The notes: generated by a model not told the origin, from the sequence alone. Positions 46,286 through 55,672 are shown, numbered from the stretch's first letter. The stretch is 64,000 bases of DNA from an uncultured Gammaproteobacteria bacterium (GCA_913048385.1 CAJWVZ010000001.1:220322-284321); one strand, 5' to 3'. Program-made: numbers and translations.

Positions 46286-47284
46286 GTGACCAAAAAAAGT
46301 TTGCCAATATGTCTGGCTGACGTGGAGGCTGCGTCAAAGAGATTAGAGCCGGTGGTTGTTCGAACGCCATTAGTAAGCAGTATTGAACTTGATAGCCGTC
46401 TTCAGGCTAATATATTTTTTAAACCGGAGAATTTACAGCACATTGGGGCTTTTAAGTTCCGAGGAGCCTACAATCGGTTAGTACAGTTAAGTGATTGTGA
46501 ACGCAAAAATGGAGTGGTCGCGTTTTCTTCTGGGAATCACGCCCAAGGTATCGCTTACGCAGCGCGGCTGCTTGAGATGGAGGCCACTATTGTTATGCCT
46601 TCGGATGCACCTGAGGTAAAAAAGAAAGGCACCGCAGCGCTGGGTGCGACCATACGTCTTTATGATCGAGAAACTGAATCGCGGGAAGAGATCGCATTAG
46701 ACATAGCATCTAAGACAGGAGCTGTACTCGTGCCGGCCTTTGACGATCTTGATGTTATGGCTGGCCAAGGAACCTGTGGACTAGAGGTAATGACAGATGC
46801 AGGTATGGGTGGCTGGCACCCTGATCTTGTCTTGAGTCCTTGCGGTGGTGGTGGCCTTCTTTCTGGTTTGGCGACAGCTGTTAAAGGACTAAGTCCTCAA
46901 ACGCAGGTCTATGGCGTTGAGCCAGAGCTGTATAATGACCATTTTCTATCGAAAAACGCAGGCCGACGTGTCCGCATCGAGCCGTCTAAAAAAACCCGTT
47001 GCGATAGTCTTATGGCGACAATCCCGGGGGAGTTGACTTGGTTAATAAATAGGGAACTGGTTGATAATTTTTTGCTGGTTTCTGAGCGAGACGTGGCGCG
47101 TGCGGTTAGTTTCGCGGCTCGTTACCTAAAACTAGTTGTCGAGCCTGGCGGCGCAGTTGCACTTGCAGCGTTACTAGCTGAAAAGATATCGGTAAAAGAT
47201 AAAAAAGTGGTGGTTATTCTCTCAGGTGGGAATATCGATCCATCTGAGCTATCTGGTTATTTGAAGGGTTATCCGGACCCATAG
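46286..47284 (+). CDS. Threonine/serine dehydratase (PLP fold type II)
   Basis: This 332-residue protein starts with GTG at 46286 and has the PLP lysine K57 in GAFKFRGAY. The phosphate-binding SSGNHAQG, ILSPCGGGGLLSGLA and the LSGGNID end segment match IlvA/TdcB-type threonine dehydratases or serine racemase/dehydratases. It is short and lacks the C-terminal ACT regulatory domains of biosynthetic IlvA, so it is more like the catabolic or racemase form. It is the last gene before the quinoprotein dehydrogenase, with no strong operon link. Confidence 0.85.
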   Translation: MTKKSLPICLADVEAASKRLEPVVVRTPLVSSIELDSRLQANIFFKPENLQHIGAFKFRGAYNRLVQLSDCERKNGVVAFSSGNHAQGIAYAARLLEMEATIVMPSDAPEVKKKGTAALGATIRLYDRETESREEIALDIASKTGAVLVPAFDDLDVMAGQGTCGLEVMTDAGMGGWHPDLVLSPCGGGGLLSGLATAVKGLSPQTQVYGVEPELYNDHFLSKNAGRRVRIEPSKKTRCDSLMATIPGELTWLINRELVDNFLLVSERDVARAVSFAARYLKLVVEPGGAVALAALLAEKISVKDKKVVVILSGGNIDPSELSGYLKGYPDP

Positions 47285-47415
47285 CTTTATTGAGTTTCTG
47301 CTCAGCGAAATAATAGCCATCGTGAATAACAAAATAGCATATTAATGTGCGCTCCTAGTTTAAGAACTAAATCTTTGATAGTGTTAGTTAGATTATAATG
47401 ATTACTAGATTGTAT

Positions 47416-47422
47416 AGGAGGT
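47416..47422 (+). promoter_or_regulatory. Shine-Dalgarno sequence selecting the TTG start at 47428
   Basis: AGGAGGT is a perfect anti-16S match, five bases before TTG at 47428. An ATG at 47398 is in frame but has no such sequence before it and would place the Shine-Dalgarno inside the gene. The TTG is therefore the likely start of the quinoprotein dehydrogenase. Confidence 0.8.
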
Positions 47423-47427
47423 ATACG

Positions 47428-49473
47428 TTGGGTAAATCAAGTTTGCTGAACATAGAGGCCGGACCGCAAATCTTTGCTTTGATGGTAATGCTCGTTTTTT
47501 GGGGTTGTTCTGGTCTTTCAATGGCGCAACTATCCCCGAACGAATGGGTAACTCTAGGTGGAGATTTCGCTCATACTCGCTACTCACCTGCAGACGAGAT
47601 AGATGCGAGCAACTTTTCAGAGCTTGAGGTGGCATGGGAGTGGGATGGCGCAAGTTTTAACGCCGTTAGTGGCCGCTCAACACCTTCTTTAATAGATGGC
47701 AAGTTGTTTACTGTCGCCGGAAACAAGCGTTATGTAATCGCGATCGATCCTAAGACTGGTGAGACTATTTGGTCTTACCGAGAGCCGGACACCCCTCGCG
47801 CAGAGTATTCAATGCGGGCTGATTACGGAAAAGGTGTTGGTTTTGGGAAGGTAGATGGCAAGAACATAATTTATATTGTCTCTCCTGGTTTTTTCTTAAC
47901 GGCGCTTGACGCTGACACAGGAATCCCTTTAGAAGGTTTTGGTAAAAAAGTCCCAATTGATGGGTTTCCATCCACAGGTGTCGTTGACTTATTAGCAGAT
48001 CTGGGACACCCCTATGACGTCGCTAAAGGTCTTCCGTTAGAAACTGGTTATATTACATCCTCATCGCCACCGATAGTGGTTAATGACGTCGTAGTAGTCG
48101 GCAATTCCGCTGAGCAAGGTTACCATCAGTCGAGAGTTGAAAATGTTCCGGGGGATATCCTTGCGTATGATTCTCGGAACGGCGAATTTAAATGGAAATT
48201 TAATGTTATCCCAAAGCCCGGTGAGTATGGGCATGAGACATGGGAAAATGATGCATGGGAGTGGACTGGTGATGTTTCCTCTTGGGCGCCGCTCTCCGCT
48301 GACCCAGAAAATAATTTAGTTTACATCCCGACCAACAGCGCCACGATAGATTATTATGGTGGATTTCGGCCGGGCGATAATCTTTATGGGGCCGCCCTAA
48401 TAGCCTTGGATACTCGGACCGGCGAGAGGAAGTGGCATTTTCAGATGGTAAAGCACGAGATCTGGAATTTTGATAACCCGACCGCACCTGTGCTGCTTGA
48501 TCTTGATATGCCCGGAAGAGGGAAGGTCCCTGCGGTAGCTCAAATCACGAAACAGTCTTGGGTTTATGCGTTTGACAGGATTACAGGCGAACCGCTTTGG
48601 CCAATTGTAGATCGACCGGTTCCTCCCTCAATAGTACCTGGAGAGGTTTTATCCCCAACGCAACCGTATGTCACGAAGCCTGCTCCTTACGACATGCAAG
48701 GTATAACGATTGACGATCTTGCGGATTTTACGCCTGAGATTCGTGAGCAGGCAATTGAGGCAATCTCGAATTATCAAATGGGTCCGCTTTTCAACCCACC
48801 AATTCATGCAGGGAATGACGCGGGGAAATTTGCTGCGATGAACTGTCCCGGCGGTGCTGGGGGAGCAAACATTACTTCGCCCGCAGTGGCTGATCCCAAT
48901 AAAGGCATTCTGTATGTTTCTTCCCACAAGGCGTGTTTTGCGCTGCGTCTTATTCCAGGTGAGGAAGCTGACTTACTATATCCGAACACTACTGGGGTGA
49001 CACTTTCTCAATGGGCAAATGCGGGCCCTGGGGCAACCGCAAGGCCTCCTCGACACCCAGCAGGAATTCCTATGTGGAAGCCGCCGTATAGCCGTATCAC
49101 CGCAATAGACATGAATACCGGGGAGCATCTTTGGATGATTCCTACGGGCGAAACTCCAAACAGAATTAAGAATAATCCAGCGCTTGAAGGGGTGGATATC
49201 GGCAATACCGGGACGGGTGCGTTAGTTCCCATGGTGGCTACCGCAAATATGCTTGTTTATTCCGATGCGGCAAGTGATGGAACGCCGATGCTATACGCTA
49301 TTGATAAAATGTCTGGTGAGATACTCGATGAAATTGAGGCGCCCGCACGTAGCAGTTATGGGATGAGCTCATGGGTTCACGACGGTCACCAATATATAAT
49401 TCTTCAAACTGGTTCAAAGCTGACAGCAATGGCATTGCCAGGGGCTCAGGCTGAGAGCGGTGGGGGTCATTAA
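47428..49473 (+). CDS. PQQ-dependent quinoprotein dehydrogenase (glucose/quinate/alcohol type)
   Basis: The 681-residue protein has a signal peptide (hydrophobic segment about residues 15-31) and then an eight-bladed propeller with W-motif repeats such as WVTLGGDFAHTRYSP, DPKTGETIWSYREP, DTRTGERKWHFQMV and DMNTGEHLWMIPTG. The HEIWNFDNPTAPVL segment is at the site typical of PQQ enzymes. The adjacent-cysteine disulfide of methanol dehydrogenases is absent; this resembles the glucose/quinate branch without its membrane domain. The signature CPGGAGGAN is in the substrate side. The cofactor could come from the pqq operon at 16.7-20.0 kb. Its substrate and electron acceptor are unknown. Confidence 0.85.
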   Translation: MGKSSLLNIEAGPQIFALMVMLVFWGCSGLSMAQLSPNEWVTLGGDFAHTRYSPADEIDASNFSELEVAWEWDGASFNAVSGRSTPSLIDGKLFTVAGNKRYVIAIDPKTGETIWSYREPDTPRAEYSMRADYGKGVGFGKVDGKNIIYIVSPGFFLTALDADTGIPLEGFGKKVPIDGFPSTGVVDLLADLGHPYDVAKGLPLETGYITSSSPPIVVNDVVVVGNSAEQGYHQSRVENVPGDILAYDSRNGEFKWKFNVIPKPGEYGHETWENDAWEWTGDVSSWAPLSADPENNLVYIPTNSATIDYYGGFRPGDNLYGAALIALDTRTGERKWHFQMVKHEIWNFDNPTAPVLLDLDMPGRGKVPAVAQITKQSWVYAFDRITGEPLWPIVDRPVPPSIVPGEVLSPTQPYVTKPAPYDMQGITIDDLADFTPEIREQAIEAISNYQMGPLFNPPIHAGNDAGKFAAMNCPGGAGGANITSPAVADPNKGILYVSSHKACFALRLIPGEEADLLYPNTTGVTLSQWANAGPGATARPPRHPAGIPMWKPPYSRITAIDMNTGEHLWMIPTGETPNRIKNNPALEGVDIGNTGTGALVPMVATANMLVYSDAASDGTPMLYAIDKMSGEILDEIEAPARSSYGMSSWVHDGHQYIILQTGSKLTAMALPGAQAESGGGH

Positions 49474-49487
49474 AATTAGGTGCTAAT

Positions 49488-49518
49488 AAAAAAGGCTGGT
49501 GACCCCAGCCTTTTTTTT
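49488..49518. terminator. Rho-independent terminator between the dehydrogenase and the DedA gene
   Basis: GGCTGG and CCAGCC form the stem, extended by A-T pairs, with loop TGACC and a run of eight Ts. It lies 15 bases after the stop codon of the quinoprotein gene and before the end of the convergent DedA-family gene, so it may serve both strands. Confidence 0.9.
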
Positions 49519-49550
49519 GCGTGGCTCTTAGAGAGTACAGAACTATTTCT

Positions 49551-50057
49551 TTAAAAAAAATTAAATCGGTTAAGGCCGAAAACAATGGCTCCTAAAGCCA
49601 TTGCCCAGAGCCCGCATGCTAACGCGTCAAGAAAAAAGTAACGAATTTTTGAGAAACCGTTGATGCCCACGAGAAAGGGTACTAACGACCTAAGAGCTGG
49701 AATGAATCTTCCAAAGAATATTGCTCCCCATCCAAAACGGTTCGTTAACAGCTCAGCTTTTTGAATCGCCGTTTTATATTTAGAGAAAAAATTGGAGCTT
49801 AGTAACGTTGGCCCAACGGCTCTGCCAAAATAAAAACCCACATTATCTCCAAAAAACGCGCCTAGCCATGCAAAAACTACTATTTCTAACGGCGTTGCTA
49901 ACTCGTTTGCAGCAATTAAGGTTGCAACTCCGAGCAGGATTATTCCAGAGGTAAATAAACCGATTCCAACACACGCCTCAGCAAAGGCGAAGAATATTAG
50001 CACTGGAATTGCGAGGGCTGTGTTCTCCTCCAGCCATAAAATTAGGCTTGTATCCAT
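49551..50057 (-). CDS. DedA-family membrane protein
   Basis: The 168-residue protein has about four or five hydrophobic segments. The DedA/SNARE-associated motif region is present: GAFFGDNVGFYFGRAVG followed by FFGRFIPALRSLVPFLVGI. The Arg in FGRF and the G-R-x-x-P-x-x-R pattern mark the DedA re-entrant segment. Members are proposed flippases or transporters for lipid carriers such as undecaprenyl phosphate. It is convergent with the quinoprotein gene and heads nothing else; the next minus-strand gene lies 38 bases upstream. Confidence 0.85.
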   Translation of the reverse strand: MDTSLILWLEENTALAIPVLIFFAFAEACVGIGLFTSGIILLGVATLIAANELATPLEIVVFAWLGAFFGDNVGFYFGRAVGPTLLSSNFFSKYKTAIQKAELLTNRFGWGAIFFGRFIPALRSLVPFLVGINGFSKIRYFFLDALACGLWAMALGAIVFGLNRFNFF

Positions 50058-50095
50058 CTACGATTTTTCCTGCCTGATGTGTTTGATCTGTCCTC

Positions 50096-50812
50096 TTAGC
50101 CGCTCAGTGACGCTGCTTCTTTCACTGCGTCACGAATGCGTGTTGCATTAGGGCGATTGAGTAGTTTACCGTTGATGAATAAAGAGGGAGTAGACAGCAC
50201 GCCGGCAGAATTGCCGCCTCGTTGATCGTTGCGAATTTTTGAAATCGTCTCAGGTAAGGCAATGTCCAGATGGAGTTGTTCTATATCCAAGTTCAGTTCG
50301 AGGGCATAACTGTCAAACTCTTCCTCGACGTTCTGCAGGTTTGACCAAACAGCTTGGGTCTGAAATAAATAGTCGTGCATTTCCCAGAAGCGATCCTGTT
50401 TTGCAGCGGCCTCGGCATAAAGAGAAGCAGTCCACGAATTAGGATGTGCAGCTGTTATAGGGAAATGTCGAAAGATTAAGTGTGCGTTGGAACTGACCTG
50501 TGGCCAAATCCGCATCATCGCCTGATGTTCTGTTGCACAGGCGGGGCACTGAAAATCTGCGTAAACAACGAGTGTAACTGGACTCTCTGTTTCCCCACGA
50601 ACGTGATCATTTGGAGCTATTTCGACTGTAGAGTAAGTCGGTCCCTGACTATACAAAGTAAATAACGTTATGGCACCTAAGAGTGGCAGAACACCGTAAA
50701 GTGCAAACTTAAAAGCGAGACCCTTGTTCCTCTTGGTTTTTTCCGCATAATTTTGTTTATCCAGTTTTCGCTGACGCTGGTCTTCTCTTTTTTTTTGATT
50801 TGCTTTGCTCAT
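50096..50812 (-). CDS. DsbA-family thioredoxin-fold protein, membrane-anchored
   Basis: The 238-residue protein has a charged N-terminus, one transmembrane helix (about 33-53) and a periplasmic DsbA-like domain with the redox motif CPAC (C89, C92) in YADFQCPACATEHQ. Its cis-Pro is in the LSTPSLFING segment. It likely catalyses disulfide exchange in the periplasm, and is of the DsbG/thioredoxin-4 type, not DsbA proper. It starts with MSKANQKKRE, a very basic leader. It is followed by the DedA-like gene on the same strand, and they may be cotranscribed. Confidence 0.85.
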   Translation of the reverse strand: MSKANQKKREDQRQRKLDKQNYAEKTKRNKGLAFKFALYGVLPLLGAITLFTLYSQGPTYSTVEIAPNDHVRGETESPVTLVVYADFQCPACATEHQAMMRIWPQVSSNAHLIFRHFPITAAHPNSWTASLYAEAAAKQDRFWEMHDYLFQTQAVWSNLQNVEEEFDSYALELNLDIEQLHLDIALPETISKIRNDQRGGNSAGVLSTPSLFINGKLLNRPNATRIRDAVKEAASLSG

Positions 50813-50889
50813 TTTATTCTTCCTTTACTCAAAATTTTTTTACTATCGATCAGAATCACTTATTCACTTTTTAAATTAAAGTCGATTTC

Positions 50890-51726
50890 TCAGTTTAGAA
50901 ACAGCGCAGGGTCAACTCTGGATCCATTAAGATTAATACTCCAATGCAGGTGGGGTCCGGTAACCCTTCCAGTTTTCCCGACTCGGCCAATTTGATCGCC
51001 TGTTTTTACGATTTGGCCGTTTTCTACGTCTATCGTATTCATGTGACAATACAAGCTGATTAAGCCAAAGCCGTGGTCTAAAATTATTGTATTACCATTA
51101 AAAAAATAGTTTCCTGTGCTCAGAATAATCCCATCTGCCGGGGCTGTAATTGGGGCGCCCTCGGGTGCGGCGATGTCCATTCCAGAATGTGGAGCCCTTG
51201 GTTGATCATTGAAAAACCTACGGAGACCGAATGAGCTGCTTTGAATTCCATCCACAGGAGCTTGCATCTTAAAATTTGGAGTTAACTCTTCGGTCCAGTT
51301 TGCAAAAGCCGCGCGCATTTCTAAACTCTCCCGATTTATGCGCTGCATGTCGTTTTCATTTGGATTTACTTGTCTGTTGTTGCTAATCGTGAGTCTTTGC
51401 TCTTGGTATTTTTTTTCTTTAACCGTGAAGTCGTGATTTGAAGAACTACCAGAGGAATATTCCACCTGTAAATTCTTTATTCCCGGGACAGTATCAAGCG
51501 GGATTCCGATCACTGCAAATTGCGACTCACGGTAATTGACGAGCATTACTTTTTTGCCATTGTAGTTAGCCCTTTCCCCAATGGGCTCGATTTGGATTAC
51601 CGCTACACCGCCCGGGACAGACAAATTAACAGGAAGATTCTTTACCTCTACTGCTTCCAAAGCTGAGCAAAAAATAGTTCCCCAGAAAAAGGAGTGAACA
51701 AATGAGAAGGTAAAAGGAGATTTCAT
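50890..51726 (-). CDS. Exported M23-family (LytM) peptidase
   Basis: The 278-residue protein has a signal peptide (FSFVHSFFWGTIFCSALEA), an N-terminal beta-rich domain and a C-terminal M23 domain. Zinc ligands are visible in HSGMDIAAPEGAPI (H-x3-D) and GPHLHWSI (H-x-H). The DGIILSTGNYFFNGNTIIL stretch is typical. Members cleave peptidoglycan crosslinks; this one resembles NlpD/YebA-type hydrolases. It sits between xseA and the DsbA-like gene, with its own start 77 bases upstream of the DsbA-like gene. Confidence 0.87.
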   Translation of the reverse strand: MKSPFTFSFVHSFFWGTIFCSALEAVEVKNLPVNLSVPGGVAVIQIEPIGERANYNGKKVMLVNYRESQFAVIGIPLDTVPGIKNLQVEYSSGSSSNHDFTVKEKKYQEQRLTISNNRQVNPNENDMQRINRESLEMRAAFANWTEELTPNFKMQAPVDGIQSSSFGLRRFFNDQPRAPHSGMDIAAPEGAPITAPADGIILSTGNYFFNGNTIILDHGFGLISLYCHMNTIDVENGQIVKTGDQIGRVGKTGRVTGPHLHWSINLNGSRVDPALFLN

Positions 51727-51818
51727 AATATTTTTTTGACAACCCCTGTGTTTTTTCTGTGCTGTTTAGTGAGGAAAGTTGATAAAGAGGTATTATCGAC
51801 CCAAATGAGGTGGGAGCC

Positions 51819-53207
51819 TTATTTGTTGTTGTTTGTACTGTTATCTTTTTGAATCTTGTTTATCGTCGATATAACTCGTCCTTTATTGAAGCGTGTGTGG
51901 ATTTGATCGCCAATGTCTAAATCGCTTGTGTCTCGAACGACATTGTCCTCGCCTACCGTGGTAATACTATAGCCTCGTGCAAGAGTGTTCAATGGGCTGA
52001 CTCCGTTCAGTGTTCGGATTAGTTGTGCTAAATGCAGTTCCTTTTTATTTATTTCTAACTCGCTTGATAGTTTAAATCGTCTACGTAAGTCGACTAATTG
52101 TAGACGAATACGTTTTAAAATTTGTTGAGGTGAATTACTCAATAAGCTTCTTTGGGTTCCATTGAGTACAGTGCGCGTGTCTTTGATGCGCGACGTGATG
52201 ATGCGGATCAATTGAGATTCAATATAGTCTGTCTGTTGGGCTGATTCGCTTAACTTTCTTCTTGGTTGTTTTAATCGTTGCTGGAATGCGTCGAGCGAGA
52301 TTAGCTTTGTCTTTAGGTGTTGTTCGATTAATCGGTCGAATTTATTATAATACTGCTCAAATGAAATAGAGTATTCATCCTTGTCTCTACTAAGTCTTTC
52401 TGCCGCAGCTGAGGGGGTCGGTGCTCGGAGGTCGGCAACAAAATCGGCGATAGTGAAATCAATCTCATGCCCCACTGCAGAGCAAATAGGGAGCTCACTT
52501 GCATCTATTGCGAGAGCTAAATCCTCGTTATTGAATGCGTGGAGGTCCTCTATTGATCCACCACCGCGGCCAACGATTAGCGCTTCAATCCCGAGCGTTG
52601 AGGCTAATTTATTCGCATCTTTAATAGCGCTAATGAGCTCTGATGGTGCGTTGTCACCTTGCACAGACGAGGGAATAAGGGTTAGCGTCGTTAGTGGTAA
52701 TCGGTCGCGGAAGACACTAAGCATATCGTGGAGGGCGGCACCGGACTGAGAGGTTATTAACCCGATATGCTTATAACGGCTGTGCATTTCTTTTTTACGT
52801 TCACTGTTGAACAGCCCTTGCTCCTTAAGCTTGAGCTTTAACATCTCAAATTGCTTTTGCAGGTCTCCTGTGCCGTATTGCTCCATCGTTGTAATTATTA
52901 ACTGGTATTCGCCTCGCCCCTCATAAAGACTTATTCGCCCAGTCAGTTTTACTTGTTGTCCGTTCTCAACTTGAAACGAGACGCGACGGTTATTGCCAGC
53001 AAACATGGCGCAACGAATTTGCGCTTTACTATCTTTTAATGTGAGGTACCAATGACCCGAAGCGGGTTTTGCTAAATTCGAAACCTCACCTTCCACAACG
53101 ATATAGCCAAAACGATCTTCCAAAAGTGATTTTGCTAATCTATTGAGAGTAGAAACGGTGAGCGTTTCCTTGGAGCTTATGACGGGCTTCTCTGTGTCGC
53201 TTATCAT
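51819..53207 (-). CDS. xseA: Exodeoxyribonuclease VII large subunit
   Basis: XseA and XseB together degrade single-stranded DNA. The 462-residue subunit has the N-terminal OB-fold (VEGEVSNLAKPASGHWYLTLKD). The catalytic core motif GRGGGSIEDLHAFNNEDLA and the HEIDFTIADFVADLRAPTPSAAAE segment follow, with long coiled-coil helices after that. All catalytic residues seem present. No xseB is adjacent. It is divergent from no close gene: the MauG-type gene upstream is also on the minus strand. Confidence 0.94.
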   Translation of the reverse strand: MISDTEKPVISSKETLTVSTLNRLAKSLLEDRFGYIVVEGEVSNLAKPASGHWYLTLKDSKAQIRCAMFAGNNRRVSFQVENGQQVKLTGRISLYEGRGEYQLIITTMEQYGTGDLQKQFEMLKLKLKEQGLFNSERKKEMHSRYKHIGLITSQSGAALHDMLSVFRDRLPLTTLTLIPSSVQGDNAPSELISAIKDANKLASTLGIEALIVGRGGGSIEDLHAFNNEDLALAIDASELPICSAVGHEIDFTIADFVADLRAPTPSAAAERLSRDKDEYSISFEQYYNKFDRLIEQHLKTKLISLDAFQQRLKQPRRKLSESAQQTDYIESQLIRIITSRIKDTRTVLNGTQRSLLSNSPQQILKRIRLQLVDLRRRFKLSSELEINKKELHLAQLIRTLNGVSPLNTLARGYSITTVGEDNVVRDTSDLDIGDQIHTRFNKGRVISTINKIQKDNSTNNNK

Positions 53208-53298
53208 CTTTAAGGAAGGACCCTTCTTGAATTGCTTGATCTATTGTAGGTGATGAAAGGATAACTATAAAATTAACGTGGCGGAAGTGCTCAACTTG

Positions 53299-54600
53299 TT
53301 ACTCTGGAGGATTGAGCCAGGAAGAATCTGTCGCTAGGGGAGCGCTAAGTGTTCGCAGGAACGCCTCCAATTGCTTCATCTCTGACCGACGCAGTTTTAG
53401 TGGCTTGGCCTCATTGTGGGAGACCATTGCGGTAGGAGCCTCGTTGTAATGTTCGATAACGTCCTCCAAAGACTCTTGCTGCCCAGTATGCATGTATGGA
53501 CCTGTTTCCGCGATGTTCCTCAGTGTTGGAGTTTTATGAGCGCCTACCATATCGTTGGTGTCGCGTGCGAACCGAAGTTCGATACAGTCTCTGGGATCGG
53601 CATCGCTGTATGCCCCCAAACAGTTAAAGGGATCTTCTCGGGCAATCCTTATTCCACTGAAACGTCCAAGAGGCGGCAGTTCGTCGGGTAGGGGTATCAC
53701 ACCGGTGTTGTGAAATTCATGATTTGTGAACAAGGGGCCGTTATGGCAATCCACGCAATTACCCTTCCCTATAAATAACTTTAGGCCCTGTACTTCTTGC
53801 TGACTCAAGATAGAATTTTTTAGATCATCCCCCATAGATGTCATTTGCAGAGAGCGAGTGTAGTCATCGAAGCGTGAGTTTCCTGGTTGAAGCAGTCTCT
53901 GGTAGGCTGCTAGAGACTTACCGATGTTGCTGAAAATTTTGGAAATTTCTATTTTAAGGTTGCTATCAAAACCTTCCCAAGTTTGGGTTTCATGCGGGTC
54001 TCCAATCGGTGTAGCCGAAATGTCTAACAGGTCAAAGTTTTTTAGGCCGAAGGAAATACCTCCAAAGATTTCTTCGTATTTTTCGAGATACTGTCGGTCT
54101 TGCAAAATGAAGTTTACAAGTGACGTTCGGTCTATTCCTTGTTCATGTTTAGCTTCGAGCGGGGCTAGGGCCTGAGACCATTGGCTGTCTCGTCTTCCAT
54201 CCCAGTAGTACCAGGGGCTGTGGCTTAGTCCAACTAAACTAGGCGTATGGCGTGTGCCGGGTCCTAAGCCAATTGCCAACGGCAGTGAGTCTGTATAGTA
54301 ATTTTCTGGTTGATGGCAGGTTGCACAAGAAACGTTTTGGTTCGCGCTAAGCCTTTTATCAAAAAATAGTGCGTGGCCGAATTCTGCTGCTTTACGACTG
54401 TCTGCGACAGAATTGCTCAAATCTGACTGCATAGGCTCAAGAGAATCCAGCGACAATGACTGAATTAATCGAAGTTCGTCTGCGTCCCAGGCAGTTTCAC
54501 GCTGCCAGGGGACCCATTCCCAGGCTAGCCATGCTGCGATGACTACGAGCCCGCTAAGCAAAGCCTTTAATCCTGTTCGCATTGTATTTCTCGCAGTCAT
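53299..54600 (-). CDS. Dihaem cytochrome c peroxidase/MauG-family protein
   Basis: The 433-residue protein has a membrane-anchoring segment (about residues 13-30) and two haem c motifs, CATCH (92-96) and CVDCH (about 280). Both are in the arrangement of bacterial cytochrome c peroxidase/MauG proteins, with DKRLSANQNVSC before the first and the conserved TPTLRNIAETGPYMHTG near the C-terminus. Members reduce H2O2 or oxidise protein substrates in the periplasm. Its ATG overlaps the TAA of the YtkA-like gene by one base, so the two are coupled. The substrate is unknown. Confidence 0.9.
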   Translation of the reverse strand: MTARNTMRTGLKALLSGLVVIAAWLAWEWVPWQRETAWDADELRLIQSLSLDSLEPMQSDLSNSVADSRKAAEFGHALFFDKRLSANQNVSCATCHQPENYYTDSLPLAIGLGPGTRHTPSLVGLSHSPWYYWDGRRDSQWSQALAPLEAKHEQGIDRTSLVNFILQDRQYLEKYEEIFGGISFGLKNFDLLDISATPIGDPHETQTWEGFDSNLKIEISKIFSNIGKSLAAYQRLLQPGNSRFDDYTRSLQMTSMGDDLKNSILSQQEVQGLKLFIGKGNCVDCHNGPLFTNHEFHNTGVIPLPDELPPLGRFSGIRIAREDPFNCLGAYSDADPRDCIELRFARDTNDMVGAHKTPTLRNIAETGPYMHTGQQESLEDVIEHYNEAPTAMVSHNEAKPLKLRRSEMKQLEAFLRTLSAPLATDSSWLNPPE

Positions 54601-55016
54601 TAAAGTTTGAACTCAATGGTTGCTGTGTCCAAAGGTTCGGTCTCGGAGATATTAATAATTATCTGCCACAAACCGGGCATATGAAACCGGATGCCGTCAA
54701 CAATGTACCGGCCTGGCTCAGATTCTGAAGTCACTACTGGCTGTGTTGGCAACCCGTGGTCGTGATTCGGCATCCCACCGGTCAGTGTAACGTTCGCATC
54801 AGAAACTGGTTTGTTGTTTCGTTCGATGCTCAATTGCCACTGGTGAATTCGATTCAGCACAATTGGGTTTAAATCGCTGTAAACTCTGACGATATAACCT
54901 TGAGAGGAATTCGCTTTAAAGATTGGCAGTGTGTCACTCGCATATGTACAAGTGATCAAGGCGAAGAAGCATAGGGTTTGACTGATAAACCCCATAGTTA
55001 TCTTGCAGATTCCCAT
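54600..55016 (-). CDS. YtkA/FixH-like exported protein
   Basis: From the ATG at 55016 the protein has 138 residues with a signal peptide (about residues 5-26). A single beta-sandwich-type domain follows, with the motif GGMPNHDHGLPTQP and the later MPGLWQIIINI, which resemble YtkA-like domains that often accompany copper or cytochrome proteins. In-frame starts at 55052 and 54995 exist. It overlaps the MauG-type gene, suggesting that the pair works together, perhaps in metal or haem supply. This is inference from the pairing. Confidence 0.65.
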   Translation of the reverse strand: MGICKITMGFISQTLCFFALITCTYASDTLPIFKANSSQGYIVRVYSDLNPIVLNRIHQWQLSIERNNKPVSDANVTLTGGMPNHDHGLPTQPVVTSESEPGRYIVDGIRFHMPGLWQIIINISETEPLDTATIEFKL

Positions 55017-55154
55017 AACGTTTTTTGTCTCGGTAAATAAAAGGTTGTCCATGTTATGTAATACGTGTTTTGAACCGAATTAGTTGTACGTTAACGTGTT
55101 CTGGGCCCCGTTAATTAATTCATTCCTGCTGAGCGATAAGATCAATCTGATGGC

Positions 55155-55184
55155 AAAAAAAAACGGCCGTACGGCCGTTTTTTT
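55155..55184 (-). terminator. Rho-independent terminator after cspA
   Basis: ACGGCCGT and ACGGCCGT form a self-complementary stem, flanked by A- and T-runs on both sides. Read on the minus strand it ends in a long T-run, 55 bases after the cspA stop. It could also act on the plus strand. Confidence 0.85.
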
Positions 55185-55239
55185 AAGCACTCCATCGCCA
55201 GCGCTAAGCTGGTAACAGGTCCTTTTAAGTGTCTCTCGA

Positions 55240-55449
55240 TCAGATAGCTACTATCTGCTCTGCTTGAGGACCTTTTTGTCCGTCAGTCACGATAAACTCA
55301 ACGCGCTGACCCTCTGCTAGGGTCTTGTAGCCTTCACTCTGAATCGCACTGAAGTGAGCGAATACGTCCGCACCACCTTCGCGCTCGATGAACCCAAAGC
55401 CCTTGCTCTCGTTGAACCATTTAACTGTACCAGTAATTTTTTCTGACAT
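55240..55449 (-). CDS. cspA: Cold-shock protein, CspA family
   Basis: The 69-residue protein is a single OB-fold cold-shock domain with RNP-1 (KGFGFIE) and RNP-2 (VFAHFSAI). These proteins bind single-stranded RNA and act as chaperones under cold or in normal growth. The 5' region (55450-55560) is long enough for a regulatory leader. It is isolated between the YtkA-like gene and the methyltransferase gene, all on the minus strand. Confidence 0.95.
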   Translation of the reverse strand: MSEKITGTVKWFNESKGFGFIEREGGADVFAHFSAIQSEGYKTLAEGQRVEFIVTDGQKGPQAEQIVAI

Positions 55450-55624
55450 TTTTACATCCTGTTTATTAATAAATTTAGTGACCTTCCCAAAAAGGTCCGA
55501 GCTAGAAATTCGCTAAGGTTTACTCTACAGGACGAGGTGTTACGTAGACGACATCGAAATGGGGAATAAATAGGCTTAGTTTCAAGCTTACGCCAGTTTA
55601 CAGGCCATTCCAGCGTTGTCAAGC

Positions 55625-55652
55625 AAAAAAAGGAGCCCGTTTTGGTGCCCCT
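55625..55652 (-). terminator. Rho-independent terminator after the methyltransferase gene
   Basis: Read on the minus strand, GGGGC pairs with GCTCC around an A-rich loop, followed by seven Ts. It starts 21 bases after the methyltransferase stop codon. One mismatch weakens the stem. Confidence 0.55.
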
Positions 55653-55672
55653 TCTCCCGCATTTTCCATATT

